A stretch of 64,000 nucleotides of DNA from Hyphomonadaceae bacterium. GTDB taxonomy: Bacteria > Pseudomonadota > Alphaproteobacteria > Caulobacterales > Aquidulcibacteraceae. This document shows positions 31,290 through 42,309 of this stretch, piece after piece (positions within the stretch are counted from its first letter, which is position 1; every line of letters starts with the position of its first letter). The DNA is taken from assembly GCA_016791445.1 (NCBI GenBank), contig JAEUMP010000024.1, forward strand, positions 62,001-126,000, given 5' to 3'. Position numbers and translations under genes: made by a program. The notes under the pieces were generated by a model. That model was not told the DNA's origin and searched no databases. It saw only the letters and a list, made by a program, of their open reading frames with translations.

Positions 31290-32551
31290 CCGACATCCTG
31301 ATGCCCGCACTCTCGCCGACAATGGAGGAGGGGGGGCTCGCCAAGTGGCTCGTAAAGCCAGGCGACACGGTGAGTGCGGGACAGGTCATCGCCGAGATCG
31401 AGACCGACAAGGCGACGATGGAGGTCGAGGCCGTCGATGAGGGGGTCGTCGAGGCGTTGCTTGTGGAGGCGGGCGCACAGGGTGTGAAGGTGAACACGCC
31501 GATTGCACGTCTGAAGAGCGAAAGCGGTCAGGCGCCCGCACGTGCGCCGGAGAAGCCGAAAGTAGCGCCGAACGCGCCGCCGCCAGCACAGCCGCACGTT
31601 CAGCCAGCGCCGCCTCCGCGTGATGCGGGTGAACGCATAGCGGCGTCGCCATTGGCCCGCCGGATCGCGTCGCAGTCCGGCATCGATCTTTCGGGGCTGA
31701 AGGGCACCGGTCCGAATGGTCGCATCGTAAAGGCGGACGTCGAGGCGGCTATCGGCAAGGCGTCGTCGCAGACCTCCATGCCGCAAAACGGGTCGCGCGC
31801 GCTCACCGTCCCGCCGCCGTCCTCGACGCCGAAGACGCTCGAGCAGATGGGCATCGAGCCGGGCAGCTACGACCTCGTGCCGCTCGACATGATGCGCAAG
31901 ACGATCGCGCGGCGCATGACGGACAGCTTCCGGGACATTCCGCACTTTCCGCTGACCATCGATCTGGAGATCGACAAGCTCCTGAAGGCGCGCGGCGAGA
32001 TCAATGCGCGCTTTGCCGATCAGGGCGTGAAGATCTCGGTCAACGACATCATCATCAAGGCGTGCGCGCTCTCGCTGATGCGGGTGCCGGAGTCGAACGC
32101 GAGCTATTCCCCGGAAGGCATCGCCATGCACCACCACGCGGATGTCGCCGTGGCGGTCGCCATCGACGGTGGTCTGATCACGCCGATCATCCGTCACGCT
32201 GAAACCAAGGGCCTCGCCACGATCAGCGCAGAAATGGCCGATCTCGCCCAGCGCGCCCGCGACCGGAAGCTGAAGCCGCACGAATATCAGGGCGGGACCT
32301 TCTCGCTCTCCAACCTCGGCATGATGGGCATCAAGAGCTTCGCCTCGATCCTCAACGAGCCGCAGGGCATGATCATGAGCGTTGGCGCGGGCGAGAAGCG
32401 CCCCGTGGTGCGCAACGACGCGCTCGCCATAGCAACGGTGATGACGGTGACGCTGACGTGCGATCACCGCGTCGTGGATGGGGCCATCGGCAGCGCCTTC
32501 CTGAAGGCGTTCAAGGGCTTCATCGAAGACCCGATGGCGATGCTGCTGTAA
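31286..32551 (+). CDS. pdhC: Dihydrolipoamide acetyltransferase (pyruvate dehydrogenase E2)
   Basis: Core of the complex; transfers acetyl to CoA. It has 421 residues: lipoyl domain 1-~78 (Lys in [11 protein letters not shown]), Pro/Ala linker, peripheral-subunit-binding domain (about 118-155; ASPLARRIASQSGIDL), linker, and catalytic domain from ~195 with the His/Asp motif DHRVVDGAIGS near the end. The ATG overlaps the stop of the preceding membrane-protein gene; the frame upstream of it is a shadow. Confidence 0.96.
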   Translation: MTDILMPALSPTMEEGGLAKWLVKPGDTVSAGQVIAEIETDKATMEVEAVDEGVVEALLVEAGAQGVKVNTPIARLKSESGQAPARAPEKPKVAPNAPPPAQPHVQPAPPPRDAGERIAASPLARRIASQSGIDLSGLKGTGPNGRIVKADVEAAIGKASSQTSMPQNGSRALTVPPPSSTPKTLEQMGIEPGSYDLVPLDMMRKTIARRMTDSFRDIPHFPLTIDLEIDKLLKARGEINARFADQGVKISVNDIIIKACALSLMRVPESNASYSPEGIAMHHHADVAVAVAIDGGLITPIIRHAETKGLATISAEMADLAQRARDRKLKPHEYQGGTFSLSNLGMMGIKSFASILNEPQGMIMSVGAGEKRPVVRNDALAIATVMTVTLTCDHRVVDGAIGSAFLKAFKGFIEDPMAMLL

Positions 32552-32561
32552 CGCGGCCTTG

Positions 32562-33212
32562 ATGCTCGACCTCTTCCTCGCCGCCTTCGTGACCTTCTTC
32601 GTGGTCATCGACCCGCCGGGCGTTGCGCCGATGTTTGCGTCGTTGACGCAGGACATGACGCGCGACTGGCGGCGCGCGATGGCGTTCAAGAGCGTGTTCA
32701 TCGCCACGCTCATCCTGATGGGTTTCGCCTTCGGCGGGCAATGGCTGCTGGAGAAGCTGCACGTGTCGCTCGATGCCTTCCGCATCGCCGGCGGAATGCT
32801 GCTCTTCCTCATCGCCGTCGACATGCTGTTTGAAAAGCAGACGCAGCGGCGCGAGGAGCGCAATCAGAAGGTCATCGAGGAACGCCGCGCGCATCCCGGC
32901 GAACACGACGACATCTCTGTCTTTCCGCTGGCCATCCCGCTGATCGCAGGGCCTGGCGCCATCGCGACGATGATCCTCTACTTCACGCAGAACACCGGCG
33001 CGCTGGAGCGCGGCATGATCCTCGCGGGGGCAGGCGCGAACCTTCTGCTGACACTGGGGGCCTTTCTGGCCGCCGGGCCGCTGACCAAACTGATGGGCGC
33101 GACGGTCGCCTCCATGATCACGCGCATCTTCGGGATCATTCTCGCGGCGCTGGCCGCGCAGTTCGTCGTCGACGGCATTGTCGGCGCGTTCAATCTTCAA
33201 CCCGCATCCTAG
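32562..33212 (+). CDS. MarC-family integral membrane protein
   Basis: Predicted multi-pass inner-membrane protein of unknown function (216 residues). Family features: FVVIDPPGVAPMFASLTQDM near the start and PLAIPLIAGPGAIATMILY in the middle; about six helices. The start is the ATG at 32562, one codon after an in-frame TTG. It lies between pdhC and lpd on the same strand (10 and 9 nt gaps), so it is part of the operon, though no role for MarC in pyruvate metabolism is known. Confidence 0.88.
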   Translation: MLDLFLAAFVTFFVVIDPPGVAPMFASLTQDMTRDWRRAMAFKSVFIATLILMGFAFGGQWLLEKLHVSLDAFRIAGGMLLFLIAVDMLFEKQTQRREERNQKVIEERRAHPGEHDDISVFPLAIPLIAGPGAIATMILYFTQNTGALERGMILAGAGANLLLTLGAFLAAGPLTKLMGATVASMITRIFGIILAALAAQFVVDGIVGAFNLQPAS

Positions 33213-33221
33213 GGCCACGCC

Positions 33222-34628
<1,407 letters not shown>

Positions 34629-34706
34629 CGTGGATGGTGCGGACTGCGAACTTCCAATTGTCTCCGTAGAGATCGGCGGAATTCGCCCTGCTGGACCAGT
34701 CGAAGG

Positions 34707-36293
34707 CTAAGCCGCGTCCTGCAATTTCAGCGCGTCCTCGGCCATTTTCTGCACGGTGACGTAATCCGTCTTCCCGGTGCCCAGCACCGGGATTTCCGCG
34801 ACCTTCAACACCTTCTTGGGCACCGCGATTTCCGGTGCGCCGTTCTTTTGCGCCCACTCGAGAATCTTGGCGGGCTCGGCGTCGGGAGCGTCTGAAAGAA
34901 GCACCACGCGCTCGCCCTTCCGCGGATCGGGCAGGGAGACTGCTGCGTGACGATGTTCCGGCCAGACCGCAGAGGCGAAACCTTCCACGGCGTTGAGAGA
35001 CACCATTTCACCGCCGATCTTCGCGAAGCGCTTCACGCGCCCGACAATGGTGACAAAGCCCTGATCATCGATGGCGACCACGTCGCCCGTATCGTGCCAA
35101 CCGTCTTCGAGTTCCTCGAGCCCGCCGTCAGCGAGCAGGTAGCCGCGCATCACATTCGGCCCGCGCACCACGAGCTTCTTGCCCTCGCTGATGCCCGGGA
35201 CGTCGTCCAGGCGCACCTCCATCCCCGGCAGCAGGCGGCCCACCGTTCCGTGGACATTCGCCCCGCCGGGCTGACCGTTAGGCTGGTTCACCGCGATGAC
35301 AGGTGAAGCTTCGGTCGCGCCGTAACCTTCGAGAAGTTCCACGCCGAAGCGGCGCTGGAAAAGTTCGCGGGTTTCCGGCTTCACCTTCTCTGCGCCGAGG
35401 ACGCAGAACTTCAGGCATTTCAGGGAGTCGCCCTTGGCGCTGCGTGCGTACTGGTGCGCGAACGTGTCGGTCGCGAAGAGGATGTTTGCGCCGCACTCGG
35501 CGATGAGTTGGGGGATTTCCTTGAAGTGGAGCGGGGAGGGGTACAAGAACACTTTTCGGCCGATGAGCAGCGGCAGCAGCGTGCCGCCGGTCAGGCCGTA
35601 GCAGTGGAACATCGGCAGCGGATTGAAGAACACCCAGTCCGGCGCGAAGTCGACATGCGCCGACACCTGTTCGACGTTGGCGACAATATTGGCGTGGCTG
35701 AGCACCGCGCCTTTCGGCGCGCCGAAGCTGCCCGAGGTGAAGAGAATGACACCCGGTTCGTCGGGATTGCCGCCTACGCGGAAGCTTTTCGGGAAGAAGC
35801 CTTTGACGAGCGCGCCGAGCTTGTCGCCCAGATGCACTTTCGCGCGGACTTCTTCGAGGAAGGTGAGCGCGATGCCGCCCTTCAGGTCTTCGATCAGACT
35901 CTCGAGTTTTCCAACTTCGACAAATTTGTGTGCGGTGAGGATCCGTTTCACCCCGGCCGCTTTGCACGCTCCCTTGATGTTGGCGGCGCCGGCCGTGAAG
36001 TTCAGCATGACTGGCACGCGCCCGATGGCGTGCAGGGCGAAGAAGACGACGGTGGCGCCGACGCCGGACGGCAGCAGCACGCCGACGTGCTCTTTCGGCG
36101 CGGTCAGCGCCTTGAGCTTGCCCCCGAGTGCAAACGCGGCGCGCACGAGGTCGTCATAGGTCAGGACGTTCCGGTCGTGGTCTTCAAGGATCCTGGTCTT
36201 GCCGCCGGCTTCGGCCCGGGCGCGCAGCAGCGCGTCGAAGAGCGTGATGCGGGTCCGCGCCACGTCGAACGATCTCTGCCCCATGCGTCTCAT
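34707..36293 (-). CDS. AMP-dependent acyl-CoA/acyl-ACP synthetase-like protein
   Basis: Adenylate-forming enzyme (ANL superfamily) of 528 residues, close in layout to the synthetase domain of Aas (acyl-ACP synthetase / lysophospholipid acylation). Motifs: FTSGSFGAPKGAVLSHANI (AMP-binding P-loop), LLEGYGATEASPVIAVNQP, DGWHDTGDVVAIDDQGFVT, GRVKRFAKIGGEMVSL, and the C-terminal catalytic Lys in PVLGTGKTDYVTVQ. No acyltransferase domain is attached. ATG 36293 chosen; 36284 is also possible. It stands alone, convergent with lpd. Confidence 0.85.
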   Translation of the reverse strand: MRRMGQRSFDVARTRITLFDALLRARAEAGGKTRILEDHDRNVLTYDDLVRAAFALGGKLKALTAPKEHVGVLLPSGVGATVVFFALHAIGRVPVMLNFTAGAANIKGACKAAGVKRILTAHKFVEVGKLESLIEDLKGGIALTFLEEVRAKVHLGDKLGALVKGFFPKSFRVGGNPDEPGVILFTSGSFGAPKGAVLSHANIVANVEQVSAHVDFAPDWVFFNPLPMFHCYGLTGGTLLPLLIGRKVFLYPSPLHFKEIPQLIAECGANILFATDTFAHQYARSAKGDSLKCLKFCVLGAEKVKPETRELFQRRFGVELLEGYGATEASPVIAVNQPNGQPGGANVHGTVGRLLPGMEVRLDDVPGISEGKKLVVRGPNVMRGYLLADGGLEELEDGWHDTGDVVAIDDQGFVTIVGRVKRFAKIGGEMVSLNAVEGFASAVWPEHRHAAVSLPDPRKGERVVLLSDAPDAEPAKILEWAQKNGAPEIAVPKKVLKVAEIPVLGTGKTDYVTVQKMAEDALKLQDAA

Positions 36294-36421
36294 GCTCCCA
36301 ATGGGTCGGCGTGATTTATGTTTCACTGCTGTAACAAGGCTAGCCAAAGTCCGCAGTTTGGCAAGGCTGGCGCCAGTCGAAACGCATTGATCGGACCCGC
36401 GGAACCGCCCATGTTCGGGTC

Positions 36422-37405
36422 GTGGCGACCCTGATCAACACCCTTTCCGGCCAAAATCCTCCCCAGACAGGGGAGGCGGCCCACCGGCACCCAGAGAAGC
36501 GCGAGCGGCCGGATACGCCGGTCCTGCGCAAGCCGGACTGGATTCGCGTGAAAGCCCCCATGGGCGCGGAGTACCAGAAGACCAGAGACATCGTTCGCGA
36601 GAACCGGCTCGTGACGGTCTGCGAAGAGGCGGCCTGCCCCAACATCGGGGAGTGCTGGCAGCAGCGCCACGCCACCTTCATGATCCTCGGTGAGACCTGC
36701 ACCCGGGCCTGCAGCTTCTGCAACGTCGCCACCGGGATACCGGGGCCGGTGGATGCCGAGGAGCCTGCAAATGTCGCGCGTGCCGTGGCGACGATGGGGC
36801 TTGCCCATGTCGTCATCACTTCCGTGGACAGGGATGACTTGGCCGACGGCGGCGCCCAGCACTTCGTCGAAACGATCGAGGCGATCCGCGTGGCTGCACC
36901 CGCGACCACCATCGAAATCCTGACACCGGATTTCCTGCGCAAGACCGGCGCGGCGGAGCGGGTGATCGATGCAGCGCCGGACGTCTTCAACCACAATCTC
37001 GAAACCGTGCCGAGGCTTTATCCGACGATCCGCCCGGGCGCGCGCTACTACCATTCGCTGCGCCTGCTGGAGCGCGTGAAGGAACGCAACGACCAGCTGT
37101 TCACCAAGTCCGGTCTCATGGTCGGCCTTGGTGAAACGCGTGCGGAAATCATGCAGGTCATGGATGACATGCGCACCGCCGGCATCGATTTCATCACGAT
37201 CGGGCAGTATCTGCAGCCGACCCGAAAGCACGCCGCCATCGATCGGTACTGGACTCCGGAGGAATTCAAAGGGCTCGAAGCAGCCGCGCAGGCGAAGGGT
37301 TTCCTGATGGTGTCGGCCAGTCCGCTGACACGGTCGAGCCATCACGCCGGCGATGATTTTCTCAAGCTCCGCGCTGCGCGCGCCGGGGTCGAAGCGGCGC
37401 AATGA
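36422..37405 (+). CDS. lipA: Lipoyl synthase
   Basis: Radical-SAM enzyme inserting two sulfurs into octanoyl groups on lipoyl domains, including those of PdhB and PdhC just upstream. It has 327 residues. Auxiliary cluster cysteines C67, C72, C78 ([12 protein letters not shown]); radical-SAM cluster C93, C97, C100 (CTRACSFC). The C-terminal SSHHAGD carries the conserved third auxiliary ligand serine. The start is a GTG with normal family length. It overlaps the next gene by ATGA. Confidence 0.97.
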   Translation: MATLINTLSGQNPPQTGEAAHRHPEKRERPDTPVLRKPDWIRVKAPMGAEYQKTRDIVRENRLVTVCEEAACPNIGECWQQRHATFMILGETCTRACSFCNVATGIPGPVDAEEPANVARAVATMGLAHVVITSVDRDDLADGGAQHFVETIEAIRVAAPATTIEILTPDFLRKTGAAERVIDAAPDVFNHNLETVPRLYPTIRPGARYYHSLRLLERVKERNDQLFTKSGLMVGLGETRAEIMQVMDDMRTAGIDFITIGQYLQPTRKHAAIDRYWTPEEFKGLEAAAQAKGFLMVSASPLTRSSHHAGDDFLKLRAARAGVEAAQ

Positions 37406-37866
37406 CGGCGAAGACGCTCGAAGCGCAGCGCCGCCTGCCTTATGCGCCGGATGATCTGTGCCGCATGGTCGGCGACGTGCGCGCCTATCCCGATTTCATT
37501 CCGTGGATCGAAGACCTGAAGGTCACTGGCGAACAGGACATTGGTGGAGTCCGCGAAGCCATTGCGCACGTACGCGTCGGCTGGAAAAGCCTTCAGGAGC
37601 GCTTTTCGACAAAGGTGCGTTGCGCGCCGGCAGACGGGGAAGTGGACGTGTCCCTGGTCAGCGGCCCGTTCCGGACGTTGCGCAACGAGTGGCGCTTCAA
37701 GGCGGACGGGGCAGGCGGGTCGCTGGTAAAGTTCTGGATCGCCTACGACTTCAAGAATCCGCTCCTCAACGCCATCGTGAAAGCCAATCGCGACCGGGTC
37801 GTCGAGCGTATCATGGCTGCCTTCGAAGCCGAGGCCGCCAGACGCTGCGCAGTCACGACCGCCTAG
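37402..37866 (+). CDS. COQ10/RatA-like START-domain protein
   Basis: Coenzyme-Q-binding-type START/polyketide cyclase protein of 154 residues: [52 protein letters not shown] and a C-terminal amphipathic helix. COQ10 homologues help ubiquinone function; the bacterial RatA name comes from an Escherichia coli paralogue and need not apply. Next to lipA as in many alphaproteobacteria. Stop shares CTAG with the convergent cinA-like gene. Confidence 0.88.
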   Translation: MTAKTLEAQRRLPYAPDDLCRMVGDVRAYPDFIPWIEDLKVTGEQDIGGVREAIAHVRVGWKSLQERFSTKVRCAPADGEVDVSLVSGPFRTLRNEWRFKADGAGGSLVKFWIAYDFKNPLLNAIVKANRDRVVERIMAAFEAEAARRCAVTTA

Positions 37867-38354
37867 CGCATCATCTGCCCGAAGAGGTCGAGTGCGGTTT
37901 CCACTGCGGCCATCCGGATGGGGCCGCGTCCGATGTCCCCGAACCGGCAGGCGACATGCAGGAGCGCGCGATTCTCCCGCGCCGCGGCCAGATGCACCAG
38001 ACCGACCGGCTTCATGGCGGATCCGCCGCCCGGGCCTGCGACGCCGGTGATCGCGACCGCGATATGCGCGTGGGACTCGCGCAAGGCGCCTTCCGCCATG
38101 GCGCGCGCCACTGCCTCGCTGACCGCCCCACAGTCGGCGATCAGGTCCCCCGGGACACCGAGCATCTCCTCCTTGGCGCGATTGGAATAGGTCACGAAGC
38201 CGCGCTCGAAGACTGCCGAGGATCCGGCGATCTCCGTGAATAACGCGGCGACAAGACCACCGGTGCAGCTCTCTGCCGTGGTGAAACGCAACCGCCGCTC
38301 CTCGGCTTCCGCAAGCAGCAGGCGGGCCGTCATCACAAGTTCGTCTGGAAACAT
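37863..38354 (-). CDS. pncC: CinA C-terminal family protein (probable nicotinamide-nucleotide amidohydrolase)
   Basis: Stand-alone CinA C-terminal domain of 163 residues that hydrolyses NMN to nicotinate mononucleotide in characterised homologues. Motifs: FTTAESCTGGLVAALFTEIA near residue 24, VFERGFVTYSNRAKEEMLGV, AVSEAVARAMAEGAL and ITGVAGPGGGSAMKPVGLV. Lacks the N-terminal molybdopterin-like domain. Convergent with the COQ10-like gene, sharing its stop codon tetranucleotide. Confidence 0.92.
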   Translation of the reverse strand: MFPDELVMTARLLLAEAEERRLRFTTAESCTGGLVAALFTEIAGSSAVFERGFVTYSNRAKEEMLGVPGDLIADCGAVSEAVARAMAEGALRESHAHIAVAITGVAGPGGGSAMKPVGLVHLAAARENRALLHVACRFGDIGRGPIRMAAVETALDLFGQMMR

Positions 38355-38493
38355 GGCGTTGGACTCCGATCGCCATTAAGCCCGGGGCTGCCACCGGGCG
38401 CCAGTACCCAACCGGCAGATGATGATTTCCATTTCAAAGTGCGCGAGGGGCTGGCAGTAGCAGCGCCCACAGGACGAGGAAGCGGACAGGACC

Positions 38494-41070
38494 ATGTCGA
38501 TTGCAGCGGAACCGCAGGACAATGGCGCACGGCGCGCGGCAGGGCCGGTCTTCGCCGGCGTGATGTTCGCCAGCGCCGCACTCATCTTCCTCTTGCAGCC
38601 GATGTTCTCGCGCATGGTCACGCCGCTGCTCGGCGGCTCGCCGGCGGTCTGGAACACGTCGATGGTGTTTTTCCAGGGCGCTCTGCTGATCGGGTACGTC
38701 TATGCACACAGGATTGCGCGGCTCAAGTCGCTGCAAACGCAGCTCTACATCCACGCAGGAGTCATAGCGACGGCGTGCGTGACGCTCTTCATCGTCGGCG
38801 GCGGACTCAAGATCGTGGTCAGCGATGCGCTCGGCGCACCGGACACGCGCACGCCGATCCTGTGGTTGCTCGGCGTGCTGACGCTTTCCGTCGGGCTCCC
38901 GTATGCGGCGATCTCGGCGACTGCGCCTTTGCTGCAGTCCTGGTATGCCCGGACCGGACGCAGCGACGCGCATGATCCCTACTATCTCTATGCAGCGAGC
39001 AACCTCGGGAGCCTGCTCGGCCTCGCGGCATACCCGGTGATCGTCGAGCCGTTGCTCGGCATTTCCGCGCAGAGCGTTTCCTGGGCGACTGGTTTCCTGC
39101 TCGTCGGCGCTGCGATCCTCGGCGCCGGCTACGTGGCGCTTCGCAGCGGCGGGCTAGCAACTGCGGGCGCCGATGAGGCGGCGCCGGTCTCCACCTGGGG
39201 CGATCGCCTGTTCTGGATGGCGGCGGCGGCGGCTCCGTCGAGCCTCATGCTGGGCGTCACCAGCCACATTTCTACCGACGTCGCTTCGGCGCCGTTTCTC
39301 TGGGTCATTCCGCTCGCCCTTTATCTCCTGACCTTCGTCTTCGCCTTCGGCAAGAATGCCGACGCCTGGCGCGATCCCGTGGCGTTGCTCCAACCGATCG
39401 CGCTGGCGGCGTTGATCGTCGCCTACACCCAGAACGAGTTCGTCTTCACGCTCGGCGCCAACCTCGTCTGTTTCTTCTTGTCGGCGCTGGTGTGCCACCT
39501 GGCGCTCTCGGCGCGGCGGCCACCTGTCGGAAGGCTCACCGAATTCTACATGTGGGTTTCGATCGGGGGCGTGCTCGGCGGTGCGGCGACGGCGCTGCTT
39601 GCGCCCGTGATCTTCAACGACGTCTACGAGTATCCTCTGGCGCTCGCGGCGGTCGCGCTTTTCCTGCCGCGGCGGGACCGTCCGTTGCCGCAATACGCTG
39701 CGCTGGCGATAGCGATTGCGGCGATCGCCGTGGCGTTGATTCGCTTTCTGTTTCAGGACGGCGCCTTCGTGCCTTTCTGGGAGCCCAACACCGTCGGACT
39801 GGGCGACTGGGGCCAGCTGGGCGGCATTCTGCTCGTGGGACTTCTCGTGCTCGCGGCGGGGAGCGAGCCTGAGTATTCACGGCCAGCGTCGATCGGCGTC
39901 GCAGCCATTCTCGGAGTCGCTGCGATTGCACGTCTGCGCTTCGAGCAAGACGGGATCCAGTTCGCGGACGTCTTGATGTCCGGGGGCATCATGGGATTCG
40001 GTGTGCTCGTGCTGCTCGCGCATCGACGCCAGATCGTGCGTGAAATCGTGGCGATCATGGGCTTCCTGCTCGCCGCCACCGTCGTTGTCGTCTTCCTCAC
40101 AAGGGGGCAGGGCCTCGACCAGCCACTGTTGTTCATGATCCTCGGCGTCATCGCGGTGGGCATCCTCGCCAATCGCTCGAAGCCCGCGCTCGCGGCGGGA
40201 CTTGTGCTGGCCGCGTTCATCGCTGTGCACGTCAACAGCGCTGACCGAAAACTGGCCTTCCAGGGGCGCAGCTTCTTCGGTGTGACGCGAGTGGTCGAGT
40301 ATCCGAACCTGCCCGACGGAACGCTGCGCGTGATGATGCACGGCACGACCATCCATGGCGCGCAGTATGTGACCGGTGAGCGCACGCGCGATCCGCTGAC
40401 CTACTATCACCCCGACACAGGCCTCGGCCGTGCGACTCTTGCAGGTCTTGCCCGCTTTCCGCAGGCGCGACTCGGGCTCATCGGACTGGGCTCCGGCTCC
40501 ACCGCTTGCCTCAAGCGTCCGCAGGACACACTGACCATTTTCGAGATCGACCCGATGGTGGTGAAGTTTTCCACGGAAACCGATGTCTTCACCTACGCGC
40601 CTCAGTGCGCGCCCGACGCCACGATCGTACTCGGGGATGCGCGACTTGGCGTTCAGGATCTGCCGGACAATTCGCTCGACGTCCTCGTCGTGGATGCTTT
40701 CTCTTCGGACGCGGTGCCGGCGCACCTGCTGACGAAGGAAGCCATCAGCCTCTATCTCCAGAAGCTGTCCCCAAATGGCGTTGTCGTACTCCACCTCTCC
40801 AACAGAAATCTCGATCTCGTCGGGGAAGCGTCGCGCGTGGTGCGGGAGGGCGGCTTCGGCGCGCTGTGGGCGTCGACCGACTCTGCGCCTTCAGCAGACT
40901 ATTACACCTCGTTTGCAACGAGCGTGATGGTCGTCACCCGCGATCAGGCGACCGCGAACAGCCTGCTGCTCGGCGCGGACTGGTATCCCGTCGAAGAGAG
41001 CACCGGACGGGCGTGGAGCGACGAGTACATCAACATGATCCGCCCGCTCATCGCCACGCTCGGCAACTAG
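38494..41070 (+). CDS. Membrane protein fused to a spermidine-synthase-like domain
   Basis: Protein of 858 residues. The first ~600 are strongly hydrophobic with many transmembrane segments (start FAGVMFASAALIFLLQPMFS, a recurrent motif in fused MFS/spermidine-synthase proteins). The last ~230 are a Rossmann methyltransferase/aminopropyltransferase fold: LGLIGLGSGSTACLKRPQDT, IFEIDPMVVKFS, VVDAFSSDAVPAHLLTKEA. Whether it makes a polyamine or uses another decarboxylated-SAM-type reaction is unknown. No operon partner; convergent with ispDF, sharing CTAG at the stop codons. Confidence 0.88.
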   Translation: MSIAAEPQDNGARRAAGPVFAGVMFASAALIFLLQPMFSRMVTPLLGGSPAVWNTSMVFFQGALLIGYVYAHRIARLKSLQTQLYIHAGVIATACVTLFIVGGGLKIVVSDALGAPDTRTPILWLLGVLTLSVGLPYAAISATAPLLQSWYARTGRSDAHDPYYLYAASNLGSLLGLAAYPVIVEPLLGISAQSVSWATGFLLVGAAILGAGYVALRSGGLATAGADEAAPVSTWGDRLFWMAAAAAPSSLMLGVTSHISTDVASAPFLWVIPLALYLLTFVFAFGKNADAWRDPVALLQPIALAALIVAYTQNEFVFTLGANLVCFFLSALVCHLALSARRPPVGRLTEFYMWVSIGGVLGGAATALLAPVIFNDVYEYPLALAAVALFLPRRDRPLPQYAALAIAIAAIAVALIRFLFQDGAFVPFWEPNTVGLGDWGQLGGILLVGLLVLAAGSEPEYSRPASIGVAAILGVAAIARLRFEQDGIQFADVLMSGGIMGFGVLVLLAHRRQIVREIVAIMGFLLAATVVVVFLTRGQGLDQPLLFMILGVIAVGILANRSKPALAAGLVLAAFIAVHVNSADRKLAFQGRSFFGVTRVVEYPNLPDGTLRVMMHGTTIHGAQYVTGERTRDPLTYYHPDTGLGRATLAGLARFPQARLGLIGLGSGSTACLKRPQDTLTIFEIDPMVVKFSTETDVFTYAPQCAPDATIVLGDARLGVQDLPDNSLDVLVVDAFSSDAVPAHLLTKEAISLYLQKLSPNGVVVLHLSNRNLDLVGEASRVVREGGFGALWASTDSAPSADYYTSFATSVMVVTRDQATANSLLLGADWYPVEESTGRAWSDEYINMIRPLIATLGN

Positions 41071-42215
41071 GCAGGAAACACCACTGTAGCGGCGGCCTGC
41101 GCGGCCAGACCTTCCTCGCGGCCGAGAAAACCGAGGCGCTCCGTGGTGGTCGCTTTCACGCTGACGCGGGAAAGAGGCATGCCCAGCAATTCGGCGGTGC
41201 GCACCCGCATCGCCTCGCGGTGCGGCTTCACCTTCGGATGCTCGCAGATGACCGTCACATCGACGTGAGTCAGGCGTCCGCCCGCTCGACTCACGAGCGC
41301 TGCGGCGTGACGGAGGAACACGCCCGAATCCGCACCGCGCCACTGGGGGTCTGTAGGCGGGAAGTGGTCGCCAATATCCCCCTCGCCGGCGGCGCCCAGA
41401 ATGGCGTCGGTCAATGCATGCCAAGCAGCGTCGGCGTCTGAATGTCCGACAAGCCCTTTGTCGTGCGGAATGCGGACGCCGCACAACGTCACGTGATCAC
41501 CCGGCCCGAAACGGTGTGCGTCGAAGCCTGTTCCGACACACGGCGTGCCGCCGCCGCAGAGCAGGCGTTCCGCGAGCGAGAAGTCTTCCGGCATGGTCAC
41601 CTTCATCAATTGGGCGTCGCCGTCGACAAGACGTACACTCATGCCTGCCGCGCGTGCGATCGCCAGATCGTCGTCAAACGCTGCATTCGCTTCCGTGCTG
41701 CGGAACGCCTCGAGGAGCGGCGCGAAGTGGAAAGCCTGCGGCGTTTGTACCCGCCACACGCCGACACGCGAAACGTCGTCGGTCACCAAGCGCTCCGCAT
41801 CGGCGGACTTGAGCGCATCAGCGACCGCCAGCGCGGGGGCCGTCGCCTGAACATCAGCCAGGGCTTTGCAAAGGCGTTCGATCATCGCCTGACTGAGCCC
41901 GGGCCGCGCCGCGTCATGGATCAGGATTGCGTCGGGGGGATCGGACGCCAGCGCCTCCAGTCCGCGTCGAACGGACTCGGTCCGCGTCTTGCCGCCCTCG
42001 ATCCAGCTGTCTCTGGCGACGCCCAGCGCCTCCAGCCGTTCGCCATCGTCCGGCCCGGCAGCGACAAGCACGCGCCCTATCAGAGGGCTTGCCCGCACTG
42101 CATCCACGGACCACGCCAGCATGGGTTTGTCACCCAGAAGGCGAAACTGTTTGGGAATGCCGCCACCCGCACGTTCGCCGCGCCCGGCGGCGACAATCAG
42201 GGCGGCGATCTTCAT
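41067..42215 (-). CDS. ispDF: Bifunctional IspD/IspF (MEP pathway)
   Basis: Fusion of 2-C-methyl-D-erythritol 4-phosphate cytidylyltransferase (about 1-220) and 2,4-cyclodiphosphate synthase (about 225-382) for isoprenoid precursors. IspD motifs: IVAAGRGERAGGGIPKQFRL, LIHDAARPG, VWRVQTPQAFHF. IspF motifs: GTGFDAHRFGPG, GHSDADAAWHALTDAILGAA (metal ligands), GDIGDHFPPTDPQWRGADS. Fusions of these two are common in alphaproteobacteria. ATG 42215 starts at MKIAALIVAAGRG; an upstream in-frame ATG adds only seven residues. Divergent from dusB. Confidence 0.96.
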   Translation of the reverse strand: MKIAALIVAAGRGERAGGGIPKQFRLLGDKPMLAWSVDAVRASPLIGRVLVAAGPDDGERLEALGVARDSWIEGGKTRTESVRRGLEALASDPPDAILIHDAARPGLSQAMIERLCKALADVQATAPALAVADALKSADAERLVTDDVSRVGVWRVQTPQAFHFAPLLEAFRSTEANAAFDDDLAIARAAGMSVRLVDGDAQLMKVTMPEDFSLAERLLCGGGTPCVGTGFDAHRFGPGDHVTLCGVRIPHDKGLVGHSDADAAWHALTDAILGAAGEGDIGDHFPPTDPQWRGADSGVFLRHAAALVSRAGGRLTHVDVTVICEHPKVKPHREAMRVRTAELLGMPLSRVSVKATTTERLGFLGREEGLAAQAAATVVFPA

Positions 42216-42309
42216 GCGGTGCTCCATTGCGGCCATCGAGATAAGCGGTGCGCTCCAGCCGAGGCAATGCGCCGCTGGCGCCTATGATTTAGGCGCCCTA
42301 CAAACGGGC

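Noticed and set aside
31247-32863. A 538-codon minus-strand frame antisense to pdhC and marC
   Set aside because: Shadow frame of conserved genes; composition is that of reversed lipoyl and acyltransferase coding sequence.
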